Shown piece by piece: positions 35,153-42,810 of a DNA stretch of 64,000 bases; the stretch's first letter is position 1, and every line of letters starts with the position of its first letter. This DNA comes from Mesonia ostreae (lineage in GTDB: Bacteria > Bacteroidota > Bacteroidia > Flavobacteriales > Flavobacteriaceae). The notes beneath the pieces are model-generated. The model searched no databases, was not told the origin of the DNA, and worked only from the letters and a program-made list of their open reading frames with translations. The stretch is from assembly GCF_031845265.1 (NCBI RefSeq), contig NZ_JAVRBG010000013.1, forward strand, positions 27,379 to 91,378, given 5' to 3'. A program made the translations under genes and the position numbers.

Positions 35153-36130
35153 CTACTGAAGAGTATTCTCTATAACGCTAGTAAACAAATCCTTTAATGT
35201 GATTCCGGCTGCTTTGGCTTGTTGTGGTAAAATGCTAGCCTCACTTAAGCCAGGACATGTGTTTACTTCTAGGAAATGAGGTTCATTATTATGAAAAATG
35301 AATTCTGCTCTCGTTAAGCCCTTTAGTTTTAAAGTTTTAAAAATTTTAATGGCTTGTCGTTTAACTTCTTCCGTTTGTTCTTTAGTGATGTTTGCTGGTG
35401 TAATTTCTTGAGACTGTCCTAAATATTTTGCTTTATAATCAAAAAACTCATTTTCAGAAATAATTTCAGTAACAGGTAAAGCTATTATTTCTCCATTATA
35501 ATTAATTACTCCTACAGAAACCTCTGTGCCATCCAAAAAGGATTCTATAATCACTTCTTCGTCCTCTTGATAAGAGAAGTGAATTGCTTCTAATAATTCC
35601 TGTTTCTTTTTTACTTTTGAAATTCCGAAGCTACTTCCTGCTTTATTAGCTTTTACAAAACAAGGTAAACCTACGGTATCGATAATTTCATCCTCTAATA
35701 TTTCATCTCCTTTATTGATAAAATAATTGCTAGCTGTTTTGATGCCATACGCTTTTAAGATACTAATACAGTCCCGTTTATTAAAAGTTAACGCAGAGGA
35801 ATAATAGTCACAAGAGGTTTGCTTCATTTTAACCGTTTCTAAATAAGCAGCAAATAAACCGTCTTCTCCGGGAGTACCGTGAATAATATTAAACACTGCA
35901 TCAAAATTAACTTTTGAACCTTCAATAGTGGTAGAAAAATCTGATTTATCTATTTGGTATTTCTTGCCATTATCGGTAAGTACAAACCATTCTTCCTTTA
36001 ATATATGAACCTTAAAAGCTTCGAACTTTTCTTGGTCTAAATAATCGTATACAAGTTGACCACTTTTTATAGAAATTTCGGCTTCGTTGGAATATCCACC
36101 CATAGCGATGGCGATCGTTTTCTTTTTCAT
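35153..36130 (-). CDS. ddl: D-alanine--D-alanine ligase
   Basis: Ddl makes the D-Ala-D-Ala dipeptide for peptidoglycan. The ATP-grasp fold shows GTPGEDGLFAAYLE near residue 85, the central loop CFVKANKAGSSFGISKVKK near 158, DYKAKYLGQSQEITPANI near 238, and the metal-binding FLEVNTCPGLSEASILPQQA near 288. Length 325 is slightly short but complete. It opens a group with coaD and is divergent from the PASTA protein gene, another cell-wall-related gene. Confidence 0.95.
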   Translation of the reverse strand: MKKKTIAIAMGGYSNEAEISIKSGQLVYDYLDQEKFEAFKVHILKEEWFVLTDNGKKYQIDKSDFSTTIEGSKVNFDAVFNIIHGTPGEDGLFAAYLETVKMKQTSCDYYSSALTFNKRDCISILKAYGIKTASNYFINKGDEILEDEIIDTVGLPCFVKANKAGSSFGISKVKKKQELLEAIHFSYQEDEEVIIESFLDGTEVSVGVINYNGEIIALPVTEIISENEFFDYKAKYLGQSQEITPANITKEQTEEVKRQAIKIFKTLKLKGLTRAEFIFHNNEPHFLEVNTCPGLSEASILPQQAKAAGITLKDLFTSVIENTLQ

Positions 36131-36196
36131 AAAATCATTATTGGATAATATAATAATATCGCTTGTTAAATCTCTACAAAAATAAGGGTGTTTTTA

Positions 36197-36204
36197 TATC
36201 TTTG
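36197..36204 (+). promoter_or_regulatory. minus-7 promoter box of the PASTA-rluD operon
   Basis: TATCTTTG is an exact TAnnTTTG match, 21 bases before the ATG at 36225. No TTG lies at the expected upstream spacing. Confidence 0.4.
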
Positions 36205-36224
36205 CTCCATAATTTGTCAAAATA

Positions 36225-36794
36225 ATGAGCTTCATAAAATTTTTATTCAGTAGAGTGTTTTTAATCCAATTGGGTATAGCGCTCGTAGTTATTGTTCTAC
36301 TCATATTTGGTGCCTTGAGATGGTTAAATTATACGACAAATCACGATCAACGAATTGAGGTTCCTAATCTTTCTAAGCTTTCGTTAGATATTGTAGATAA
36401 GAAGCTAGAAGGACTAGAATTAAAAAGAGAAATTTTAGATTCTGCCAATTATAATCCAGATTATCCAAAATATTCTGTGATAGAACAAGTGCCTAAGCCG
36501 GGGAGTTTGGTGAAAGAGAATCGAAAAATCTACTTAAACTTAAATCCTTCGGGATATAATAAGATAGAAATTCCTAATCTTTTGGGAAGGACTCAGCGAC
36601 AGGTAGAACCTACTTTAAGATCTTTAGGTTTCGAAATTGGCGATGTCACCTACAAACCCAATATCGCTAAAAACGCAGTATTAGAAATGAGGCACAAGGG
36701 TAAAACTGTAAAAGAAGGCGATGAACTTATGAAAACTTCTGTTATTGACTTGATTCTAGGTGATGGAACTCGTAACTATAATAGCGAAAATTAA
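36225..36794 (+). CDS. PASTA domain-containing membrane protein
   Basis: One membrane helix (about residues 12-32) anchors two PASTA domains outside the cytoplasm: the first starts at IEVPNLSKLSLDIVDKKLEG (about 45) and the second at IEIPNLLGRTQRQVEPTLRS (about 112), each with the IPNL opening and the later strand (YSVIEQVPKPGSLVKE). PASTA domains bind peptidoglycan fragments or beta-lactams in kinases and penicillin-binding proteins. There is no kinase domain here. The gene precedes an rluD-like gene by 11 bases, a pair I recall as conserved in Bacteroidota, and lies opposite ddl. Confidence 0.92.
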   Translation: MSFIKFLFSRVFLIQLGIALVVIVLLIFGALRWLNYTTNHDQRIEVPNLSKLSLDIVDKKLEGLELKREILDSANYNPDYPKYSVIEQVPKPGSLVKENRKIYLNLNPSGYNKIEIPNLLGRTQRQVEPTLRSLGFEIGDVTYKPNIAKNAVLEMRHKGKTVKEGDELMKTSVIDLILGDGTRNYNSEN

Positions 36795-36805
36795 TATCTA
36801 TTTTT

Positions 36806-37852
36806 ATGAGTAAGCAAGAAGAAAACAGCAATGATGGAAATGATGAGCTTTATGAGCACTATCATTTTGTAGCCTCAAAAGGACAAGAACCTTTAAGAGT
36901 AGATAAATTTTTAATGAATTTTGTAGAGAATGCTACTCGAAATAAAATTCAGAAGGCAGCAAAAGACGGAAATGTTTTTGTCAATGGAGTTGCCGTAAAA
37001 CAAAATTATAAGGTAAAAGCCGAAGACGAGGTTAAAGTAATGTTTGAGCATCCTCCATACGAGTCTTTGCTTACTCCAGAAAATATTCCTTTAGATATTG
37101 TCTATGAAGATGATACCCTTTTAGTGGTCAATAAACCCGCTGGAATGGTGGTTCATCCAGGTCATGGAAATTATTCTGGAACCCTTATTAATGCTTTAGT
37201 ATACCATTTTGATAACTTACCCAACAATAGTAGCGATAGACCAGGATTGGTTCATCGCATAGATAAAGATACCAGTGGATTACTAGTTGTGGCAAAAACC
37301 GAGCAGGCGATGGCCCATCTTTCTAAACAATTTTTTAATAAAACCAGTGAAAGAGAGTACGTCGCTTTAGTTTGGGGAAATGTAGACGATGAAGAAGGCA
37401 CCATAGAGGGAAATATAGGAAGACATCCCAAAAATAGATTACAAAATACGGTTTATTATGGAGAAGATGCAGACAACGGAAAACATGCCGTAACGCATTA
37501 TGAAGTAATCGAAAGATTTGGTTATGTAACGCTAGTCAAATGTAAGTTAGAAACGGGTAGAACGCACCAAATTAGAGTCCATATGAAACATATAGGGCAT
37601 ACTCTCTTTAATGACGAGCGTTATGGAGGAGAGCGAATTTTAAAAGGAACTTCGTTCACCAAGTACAAACAATTTGTAGACAATTGCTTTAAAGTACTAC
37701 CAAGACAAGCTTTGCACGCCAAGACTTTAGGTTTTGAACACCCTACTACTAAAGAGTGGATGAGTTTTAATTCTCCAGTGCCAGAAGATATCGAAGCCTG
37801 TATAGAACGTTGGAGAAATTATGCTAAAAATCAAAAAGAGGTGTTGGAGTAG
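36806..37852 (+). CDS. RluA/RluD family 23S rRNA pseudouridine synthase
   Basis: An N-terminal S4 RNA-binding domain (residues 29-90, RVDKFLMNFVENATRNKIQ) precedes the catalytic domain. The active-site motif is VHRIDKDTSGLLVVAKT, with the nucleophilic aspartate in RIDKDTSG. Other family blocks are VVNKPAGMVVHPGHG and LETGRTHQIRVHMKHIGHT. Length 348 is usual for Bacteroidota RluD-like enzymes. The position modified in rRNA is probably in helix 69, as for RluD, but RluA/C-type specificity cannot be excluded, so no symbol is given. It is the second gene of the PASTA operon. Confidence 0.92.
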   Translation: MSKQEENSNDGNDELYEHYHFVASKGQEPLRVDKFLMNFVENATRNKIQKAAKDGNVFVNGVAVKQNYKVKAEDEVKVMFEHPPYESLLTPENIPLDIVYEDDTLLVVNKPAGMVVHPGHGNYSGTLINALVYHFDNLPNNSSDRPGLVHRIDKDTSGLLVVAKTEQAMAHLSKQFFNKTSEREYVALVWGNVDDEEGTIEGNIGRHPKNRLQNTVYYGEDADNGKHAVTHYEVIERFGYVTLVKCKLETGRTHQIRVHMKHIGHTLFNDERYGGERILKGTSFTKYKQFVDNCFKVLPRQALHAKTLGFEHPTTKEWMSFNSPVPEDIEACIERWRNYAKNQKEVLE

Positions 37853-37858
37853 GGCAAT

Positions 37859-37950
37859 CTTTTTTTTGCAAAAAAAGCCGGGCTATTCGCTATATCTTTT
37901 GTTGCGCTAAGCTTCACAAAAGGATGCCGCTGCTATCCCTATTGCGAATC
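37859..37950. repeat. structured intergenic element, probable dispersed repeat
   Basis: After a small TTTTTTTGC-AAAAAAA hairpin (the likely terminator of the rluD-like gene), a moderately GC-rich segment contains GGGCTATTCGCTATATC, then ATCTTTTGT and ACAAAAGGAT as imperfect inverted arms, then CGCTGCTATCCC. The layout matches, from memory, a short intergenic repeat found many times in Flavobacteriia genomes. No reading frame crosses it. Confidence 0.45.
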
Positions 37951-38037
37951 AATTTTATAAATGCCTTTATATAAATTCCAAATTAGGAAGACTAACCTGT
38001 TTCTTTTATAAGTCTTATCTTTATCATAAAAAGACAT

Positions 38038-38799
38038 ATGAAAATTCTTGTTTCTCCAGCTAAATCTCTTAATTTAGAGAGCGATTTACCTACAAAAAAA
38101 TATACCCAACCTCAATTCTTAGAAGAAGCTATTCAAATTAATAAGAAGTTGGCGAGGCTTACTAAAAAAGAGATTGCAGACTTGATGAGCATCAGTCAAA
38201 AGTTAACCGATTTAAACTATTATCGGTATCAAAATTTTGAAGAAAAACATCTGGTTAAAAATTCTAGACCTGCTATCTATATGTTTGATGGTGATGTGTA
38301 TTCTGGTTTGGATGCCTACAGCATCCCAGAAGATAAAATAGATAGACTTCAAAGCGATTTGCGTATACTTTCCGGTTTGTATGGAATGTTGAGACCATTA
38401 GATCTTATGCAGCCTTACCGATTAGAAATGGGAACCAAATTACCTATTCATCACAATAAGGATTTATATGAATTTTGGAAAGAAAAACTAACCGAAGCTC
38501 TAAATAAAGAAATGTCTAAAGATGAGTTGCTTATCAACCTAGCAAGCAACGAATATTTTAAGGCTATTCACAAGAAAGAGCTGAAAGGAAAACTAGTAAG
38601 TCCTGTTTTTAAAGATTTTAAAAACGGAAAGTTAAAGATTATTAGTTTCTATGCGAAAAAGGCTAGGGGATGTATGGTTAGGTATATTCTAGACAAAGAT
38701 GTACATACACTAGACGATCTTAGGGGCTTTAACTATGATGATTATCGTTTTAGTGAAAAGGAAACTGAGAAGGAGCTGGAACCTGTATTTATAAGATAA
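38038..38799 (+). CDS. yaaA: peroxide stress protein YaaA (DUF328)
   Basis: YaaA lowers intracellular free iron and DNA damage during hydrogen peroxide stress in E. coli. The sequence has the family blocks MKILVSPAKSLNLE at the start, FDGDVYSGLDAYSIPEDKI near 82, RILSGLYGMLRPLDLMQPYRLEMGT-type block near 108-130, NLASNEYFKAI near 170, and AKKARGCMVRYI near 205. Length 253 is normal. It is a single-gene unit with a clear terminator at 38801-38833. A TATCTTTA box (one mismatch) lies just upstream of the ATG. Confidence 0.95.
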   Translation: MKILVSPAKSLNLESDLPTKKYTQPQFLEEAIQINKKLARLTKKEIADLMSISQKLTDLNYYRYQNFEEKHLVKNSRPAIYMFDGDVYSGLDAYSIPEDKIDRLQSDLRILSGLYGMLRPLDLMQPYRLEMGTKLPIHHNKDLYEFWKEKLTEALNKEMSKDELLINLASNEYFKAIHKKELKGKLVSPVFKDFKNGKLKIISFYAKKARGCMVRYILDKDVHTLDDLRGFNYDDYRFSEKETEKELEPVFIR

Positions 38800-38800
38800 A

Positions 38801-38833
38801 AAAAAGGCTAAAACTTAATGTTTTAGCCTTTTT
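38801..38833. terminator. bidirectional terminator after yaaA
   Basis: AAAAAGGCTAAAAC (38801-38814) and GTTTTAGCCTTTTT (38820-38833) are perfect 14-base arms around TTAAT; it also serves the convergent Omp28-like gene. Confidence 0.88.
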
Positions 38834-38854
38834 AGATTTTAATTCATCTGCCAC

Positions 38855-39904
38855 TTAAATTTGTTCAAAATCTTGAGTAGTGTTTTTATCTGCTTTTCTA
38901 ACGTTAATGGCATTACCATCCTCATCAATTACAAAGGCAACAAACTCTAATTCTTCTGCATTCTCCACATTGGCAGGAACGGATATTGAATAGCTTTTGG
39001 TGTATACATCATTTTCAAACTCAGCTTCAGGAATAAGGTCTCCCATTAAGCTAGTGAGCGTTTCTCTTAAAACGTGATTATGTTCAAAATCTGGTACAGG
39101 GTTTACTGCACCATAATAGTTGGTATAATTTTTCTGAGGATAAATCAATCCGTTTTCTAAAACATATACTACCAGTTTCAGCTGATTAAAATTCTTAGCT
39201 TTTTTAACTCTTACATCTATACTGATGTTTCCATTTGAAATTTCATTATCGATAGCTAAACCTAACTTAGGGTTCTCTCCTTGGCTAAGATTAAGCACTT
39301 GATTAACGTTTTCTGGCTCGGGGCTAATCCACAGGGTTTTTCTATTTAAAAATCCTTTTGGATAACCTGCAGCATCTAATGTATTCTCTAATTCTGAAGC
39401 GTCATAATTAAAAGGATCATATGTACCGCTATTAGGGTTAGAGCTATCTCTGTGTATGGCAACTGCAACTGCATTATCTGTATTAGAGAATACTTCTTCA
39501 ATTGCGTGCGCTACACGAGTACAATACCCGCACCAAGTACCTGTATAATCTTCAATAAGAACTCTCTTTTTAAAGTTCACTTCAGAACCATCATGGTAGG
39601 TTATGATTAAAGCTTCAGAGAAAAAATTATCATATTCCGCTTTAGCGATATATTCACCAGGGATAGAAGACGTGTAGGTGTTTCCTTCTATTAACTCGTC
39701 GTTAATATAAAAAGAGGTTTGCGCCGTTACATCTTCTCCTTGCTGAGTTGCTTTTAGAATAACCGAATTGTCTATAAGACTAGTGGTATTATTTGCCGTA
39801 ATAAGAATAGGCTGCTCTGAAGGTAAAATGTCATAACTCTCAGAACAACTGTAAATCAAAGTTATAGAGAGTAATAAAAATAAAATGGATTTGAAAATCT
39901 TCAT
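38855..39904 (-). CDS. Omp28-related lipoprotein with thioredoxin-like CxxC domain
   Basis: The lipobox IYSC gives a lipidated Cys20. A small Ig-like domain (about 30-105) is followed by a thioredoxin-fold domain of the Omp28 family with the motif EDYTGTWCGYCTRV, Cys125 and Cys128 forming the redox pair. The Omp28 signature also covers VAVAIHRDSS and GYPKGFLNRKTLW. The C-terminal 120 residues are beta-rich. It should sit in the outer membrane, exposed to the periplasm or surface, and probably acts on thiols; Omp28 itself was first described as a Porphyromonas surface antigen. It is the last gene of a three-gene group, 8 bases after its neighbour. Confidence 0.9.
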   Translation of the reverse strand: MKIFKSILFLLLSITLIYSCSESYDILPSEQPILITANNTTSLIDNSVILKATQQGEDVTAQTSFYINDELIEGNTYTSSIPGEYIAKAEYDNFFSEALIITYHDGSEVNFKKRVLIEDYTGTWCGYCTRVAHAIEEVFSNTDNAVAVAIHRDSSNPNSGTYDPFNYDASELENTLDAAGYPKGFLNRKTLWISPEPENVNQVLNLSQGENPKLGLAIDNEISNGNISIDVRVKKAKNFNQLKLVVYVLENGLIYPQKNYTNYYGAVNPVPDFEHNHVLRETLTSLMGDLIPEAEFENDVYTKSYSISVPANVENAEELEFVAFVIDEDGNAINVRKADKNTTQDFEQI

Positions 39905-39912
39905 AGAATGAA

Positions 39913-40635
39913 TTACTTCTTAATAATTTTAGTAGATGCTTGTTTTCCGTTAAGCGTTTGGAATTTAACTAAATACACACCAGCAGTTAATTGTGATGCA
40001 TTTAATTGATTTGCTCCTTGCTCAAAGCTTTGGTTGTCAACTCTCTTTCCGTTAAGGTCATAAACAGCAACGTTAATTCTTTCGTTCGTATTAAAAGAAA
40101 TGTTGTCGGCAATGATTGAAGAGTTTAAGGTTACTCCTAAGCCTTCCATAGAGAAGTTTGAAGTACTTAAACTAGAATCATATAAGTACGTGAATGTAAC
40201 CAAATCTCCTAATTCATTTCCGTTTTCATCTACTTCATAGAATCTAAAGGTGTAATCAACGGGAGCTTCTGTATTGTCTCCTGGATAACTACTAAAAAAA
40301 TGATCAAATTGTCCATTGTCACCACCAGGTTGTAAAATTAAAGGGCCATTAAGTGGGTAGGTGTTTCCTATTGCAATATTTGCATAACACGTTCCTCCCA
40401 CACAAAACTGTAAATTACTTCCTGAAGCATTATTCATATTAACCACTTCGGCTAGAATACGAACGGCTTCATCCCCTTGGTTTGTGATAAAAATAGGTAA
40501 CTCTATTCCTAATTCTGAGTAAGAGTAGGTTTCATTATTTACAATTGGAGTATCGTTTTCTTCCGTAATAATGATTTGAGCGTTACTGTAAGTAAATGCG
40601 CAAAGCGCAAGAATAAATAGGTTTAATTTTTTCAT
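39913..40635 (-). CDS. secreted protein with T9SS type A sorting domain
   Basis: A signal peptide (residues 1-19, ending SNA) and a C-terminal sorting domain (VAVYDLNGKRV, LNASQLTAGVYLVKFQTLNG, TKIIKK) bracket a single beta-sandwich domain of about 130 residues with one likely disulfide (QFCVGGTCY). I chose the ATG at 40635 because it starts the signal peptide directly; an earlier ATG adds eight residues of unlikely sequence. The central domain resembles no family I can name. The gene is between the T9SS thioredoxin gene and the Omp28-like gene and is likely cotranscribed with both. Confidence 0.88.
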   Translation of the reverse strand: MKKLNLFILALCAFTYSNAQIIITEENDTPIVNNETYSYSELGIELPIFITNQGDEAVRILAEVVNMNNASGSNLQFCVGGTCYANIAIGNTYPLNGPLILQPGGDNGQFDHFFSSYPGDNTEAPVDYTFRFYEVDENGNELGDLVTFTYLYDSSLSTSNFSMEGLGVTLNSSIIADNISFNTNERINVAVYDLNGKRVDNQSFEQGANQLNASQLTAGVYLVKFQTLNGKQASTKIIKK

Positions 40636-40707
40636 AGTATTTGGGTTTTTGAAAAACACAAGGGTCTAAACAGCAATACTGGGTAAACCCTTATGGTTAA
40701 TTATAAT

Positions 40708-42183
40708 TTATTTTAAGATAAGCTTCGTTGTTTTTTGCATGTCGTTAGATTCCACTTTAACAAAGTAAATTCCAGTTTCTAAAGAAGATAGGTTTACTTC
40801 CTCATTAGCCTTAAGATCATTTTTGGTAAAGACTTGCTTTCCTGTAAGATCAAATACATTCATAGTGTAATTATCTAACTGACTAACAAAAATACTTCCG
40901 TTAGAAGGGTTTGGATAAATAGAAATTTGAATGTCATCAAAATTCTCTGTCGCTAAGGTAGTTACATTAAAGGCCGATCCTCTTACAAATTCTGATGTAA
41001 AACTTGGTGCATCTTCATTATATACAGTTACGCCGTTAGAAACAATTTCAATACCGGCATTAGGGTTACTTCCCCAACCGTCTCCCCAGTTGTCTAAGAA
41101 TACTACATCGTAACAATCAGTTGATGGAAGGTTTACTTCGTGAATTTTTGTGGTGTTTGCATTAGATCCACCTCCGTTAGGACTTCCAGAATATGGTCCA
41201 TAACTTTCAACAACATTACCAGCACTATTTCTAATTTCCCACGAAATTTCTGTAGGATAATTATCAGTTCTTACTTTAACAGTGATGTTATTTGAAGCCT
41301 CCTCAGAAACAATAAAATCGTACGCTCTTGTAGTCATTTCTGTTGTAGTATTGTGAGGAGTTTGACCGTTAATTCCAGTTAATTCAGCAGTGTATGTAGC
41401 ATTTAAATCTATACTTACATCTTCAAAAAAAGCAGAGTCGTGCTCAAATTGGTTTACATTTCCTGAAAAGCTTGAAGTAGCTATTACTGTACCGTTTTCT
41501 TTTAAAACTACAGTAGCATCGGTAATATTGTTATTTCCATAGTTTGTAATGCTGAAAGGAATATTTGCTGTAGTACTACAAACATAAACCTCATCGCTTA
41601 TTAATTCTAACATACCGTGGTTTGGAACACCAGTTACATTGTTACCTCCACAAAAATTTCCAACTCTAGTTAATACTTCGCTTGGTGTAAGGTAAGCAGT
41701 TTGAGAGCTATTTACAGTTCCAACTTCATACACTGTTTGATCTGTAGAACAAATACCAAATAGAGTAGGGTAGTAGGCAATTTGATAACTACTTGCAATA
41801 CTGGCGTCATCTATAATTGGATATGGAGTATTTGCTAACCAATCACCTTGCGATGAACCTGTTTGTCCCATTAAATCTGCCATCGTAGTTTGAGCGTCTC
41901 CTTCAATAAAAAGAACAACTATCTCGTCAGATCCGGGTGCAGCATAAGCATAATGTAATTTTTTTAAAGTTTCAGCTTGATGAAAACCCCAACAAGGACC
42001 ACACCAAGTAGCAGAAACATCCATAACAATATTTTTACCTTCACTTAAGTAAGTAGATAAAGAATGAGAATTTCCATCAACATCTGTTGCCGTAAAATCT
42101 GGAGCAGTAGAGCCGTTAGCTATTTGAGCTTGCGCAAATAAGCCTGTGGCTAAAAAGGCTAAGCTAAGTAATAATTTTTTCAT
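40708..42183 (-). CDS. T9SS-sorted thioredoxin-like protein (TlpA-type domain)
   Basis: After a signal peptide (1-19) there is a TlpA/AhpC-like thioredoxin domain (residues 20-170) with ATWCGPCWGFHQAET, giving redox cysteines 61 and 64, plus the cis-proline loop AYYPTLFGI. Two beta-sandwich domains follow (about 185-290 and 290-395; the latter is DNWGDGWGSN-rich, with a possible calcium site). The T9SS sorting domain closes the chain (SIYPNPSNGSIFVS, ETGIYFVKVESND, TKLILK). The protein should be exported through T9SS to the cell surface, where it may exchange disulfides. Minus-7 box TATATTTG lies 29 bases upstream (42212-42219). It leads the minus-strand group of three. Confidence 0.9.
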   Translation of the reverse strand: MKKLLLSLAFLATGLFAQAQIANGSTAPDFTATDVDGNSHSLSTYLSEGKNIVMDVSATWCGPCWGFHQAETLKKLHYAYAAPGSDEIVVLFIEGDAQTTMADLMGQTGSSQGDWLANTPYPIIDDASIASSYQIAYYPTLFGICSTDQTVYEVGTVNSSQTAYLTPSEVLTRVGNFCGGNNVTGVPNHGMLELISDEVYVCSTTANIPFSITNYGNNNITDATVVLKENGTVIATSSFSGNVNQFEHDSAFFEDVSIDLNATYTAELTGINGQTPHNTTTEMTTRAYDFIVSEEASNNITVKVRTDNYPTEISWEIRNSAGNVVESYGPYSGSPNGGGSNANTTKIHEVNLPSTDCYDVVFLDNWGDGWGSNPNAGIEIVSNGVTVYNEDAPSFTSEFVRGSAFNVTTLATENFDDIQISIYPNPSNGSIFVSQLDNYTMNVFDLTGKQVFTKNDLKANEEVNLSSLETGIYFVKVESNDMQKTTKLILK

Positions 42184-42211
42184 AAGTTTTAAGTTAAATT
42201 TTTAACATTTA

Positions 42212-42219
42212 CAAATATA
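42212..42219 (-). promoter_or_regulatory. minus-7 promoter box of the T9SS-thioredoxin operon
   Basis: The complement reads TATATTTG, an exact TAnnTTTG match 29 bases before the start codon; no TTG at 19 bases. Confidence 0.4.
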
Positions 42220-42294
42220 TAGTATTTATTAATTAGATGAATAAAAAAAGACCTTGAACTTTGTGATTTTCTTTATAATATTGACTTATTATTA

Positions 42295-42302
42295 TATATT
42301 TG
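42295..42302 (+). promoter_or_regulatory. minus-7 promoter box of the tlpA-like/DUF6029 operon
   Basis: TATATTTG is an exact match, 28 bases before the ATG at 42331. It mirrors the box for the divergent T9SS operon, so both transcripts start in this 147-base region. Confidence 0.4.
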
Positions 42303-42330
42303 CTCGCTATTAACAAAAATTTAATACCCC

Positions 42331-42810
42331 ATGAAAAATGTATTTTTCCTTATTTGCTGTTTGGTTGCTACCGTTTCTCAAGCGCAATCTCAAATGCCAA
42401 ATGTTCAACTAAAGAATTTAGATAATAATTATCAAAATGTATATAAAGATTATGCAGCCAAAGATAAAGTTTATGTGTTTTCATTTTGGGCTACGTGGTG
42501 TGCACCCTGCATTAGTGAGTTAGAAGCAATTAAAGAAAATTATGCAGCTTGGCAAGAAGAAGTGGATTTTGAAGTAGTAGCCATTTCTATTGATGATTCT
42601 CGAACTATGAGAAGAATTAAGCCCATGATAAACGGAAAAGGATGGGAATATGAAGTTTTATTGGATACCAACCAAGAACTTAAGAGAGCCCTTCAAATTA
42701 ACAATATTCCTCATGTAATTGTAGTTAAGAATCAAAAAGTAGAGTATGTTCATAATGGATATGCAGAAGGTGGAGAAGAAGAATTATTCGAAAAGATAAA
42801 ATCTCTTTAA
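42331..42810 (+). CDS. periplasmic TlpA family thioredoxin-like protein
   Basis: A signal peptide (about 1-18, ending SQAQ) precedes a small thioredoxin domain with FWATWCAPCISELEA (Cys57, Cys60). The chain also has FEVVAISIDDSRTMRRI and the cis-Pro loop NNIPHVIVV. TlpA-like proteins keep target cysteines reduced, for instance in cytochrome c maturation. Length 159 is normal. The stop TAA overlaps the next start ATG (TAATG), coupling it to the DUF6029 gene; across the divergent promoter region lies another CxxC gene, so the locus is a thiol-redox cluster. Confidence 0.92.
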   Translation: MKNVFFLICCLVATVSQAQSQMPNVQLKNLDNNYQNVYKDYAAKDKVYVFSFWATWCAPCISELEAIKENYAAWQEEVDFEVVAISIDDSRTMRRIKPMINGKGWEYEVLLDTNQELKRALQINNIPHVIVVKNQKVEYVHNGYAEGGEEELFEKIKSL

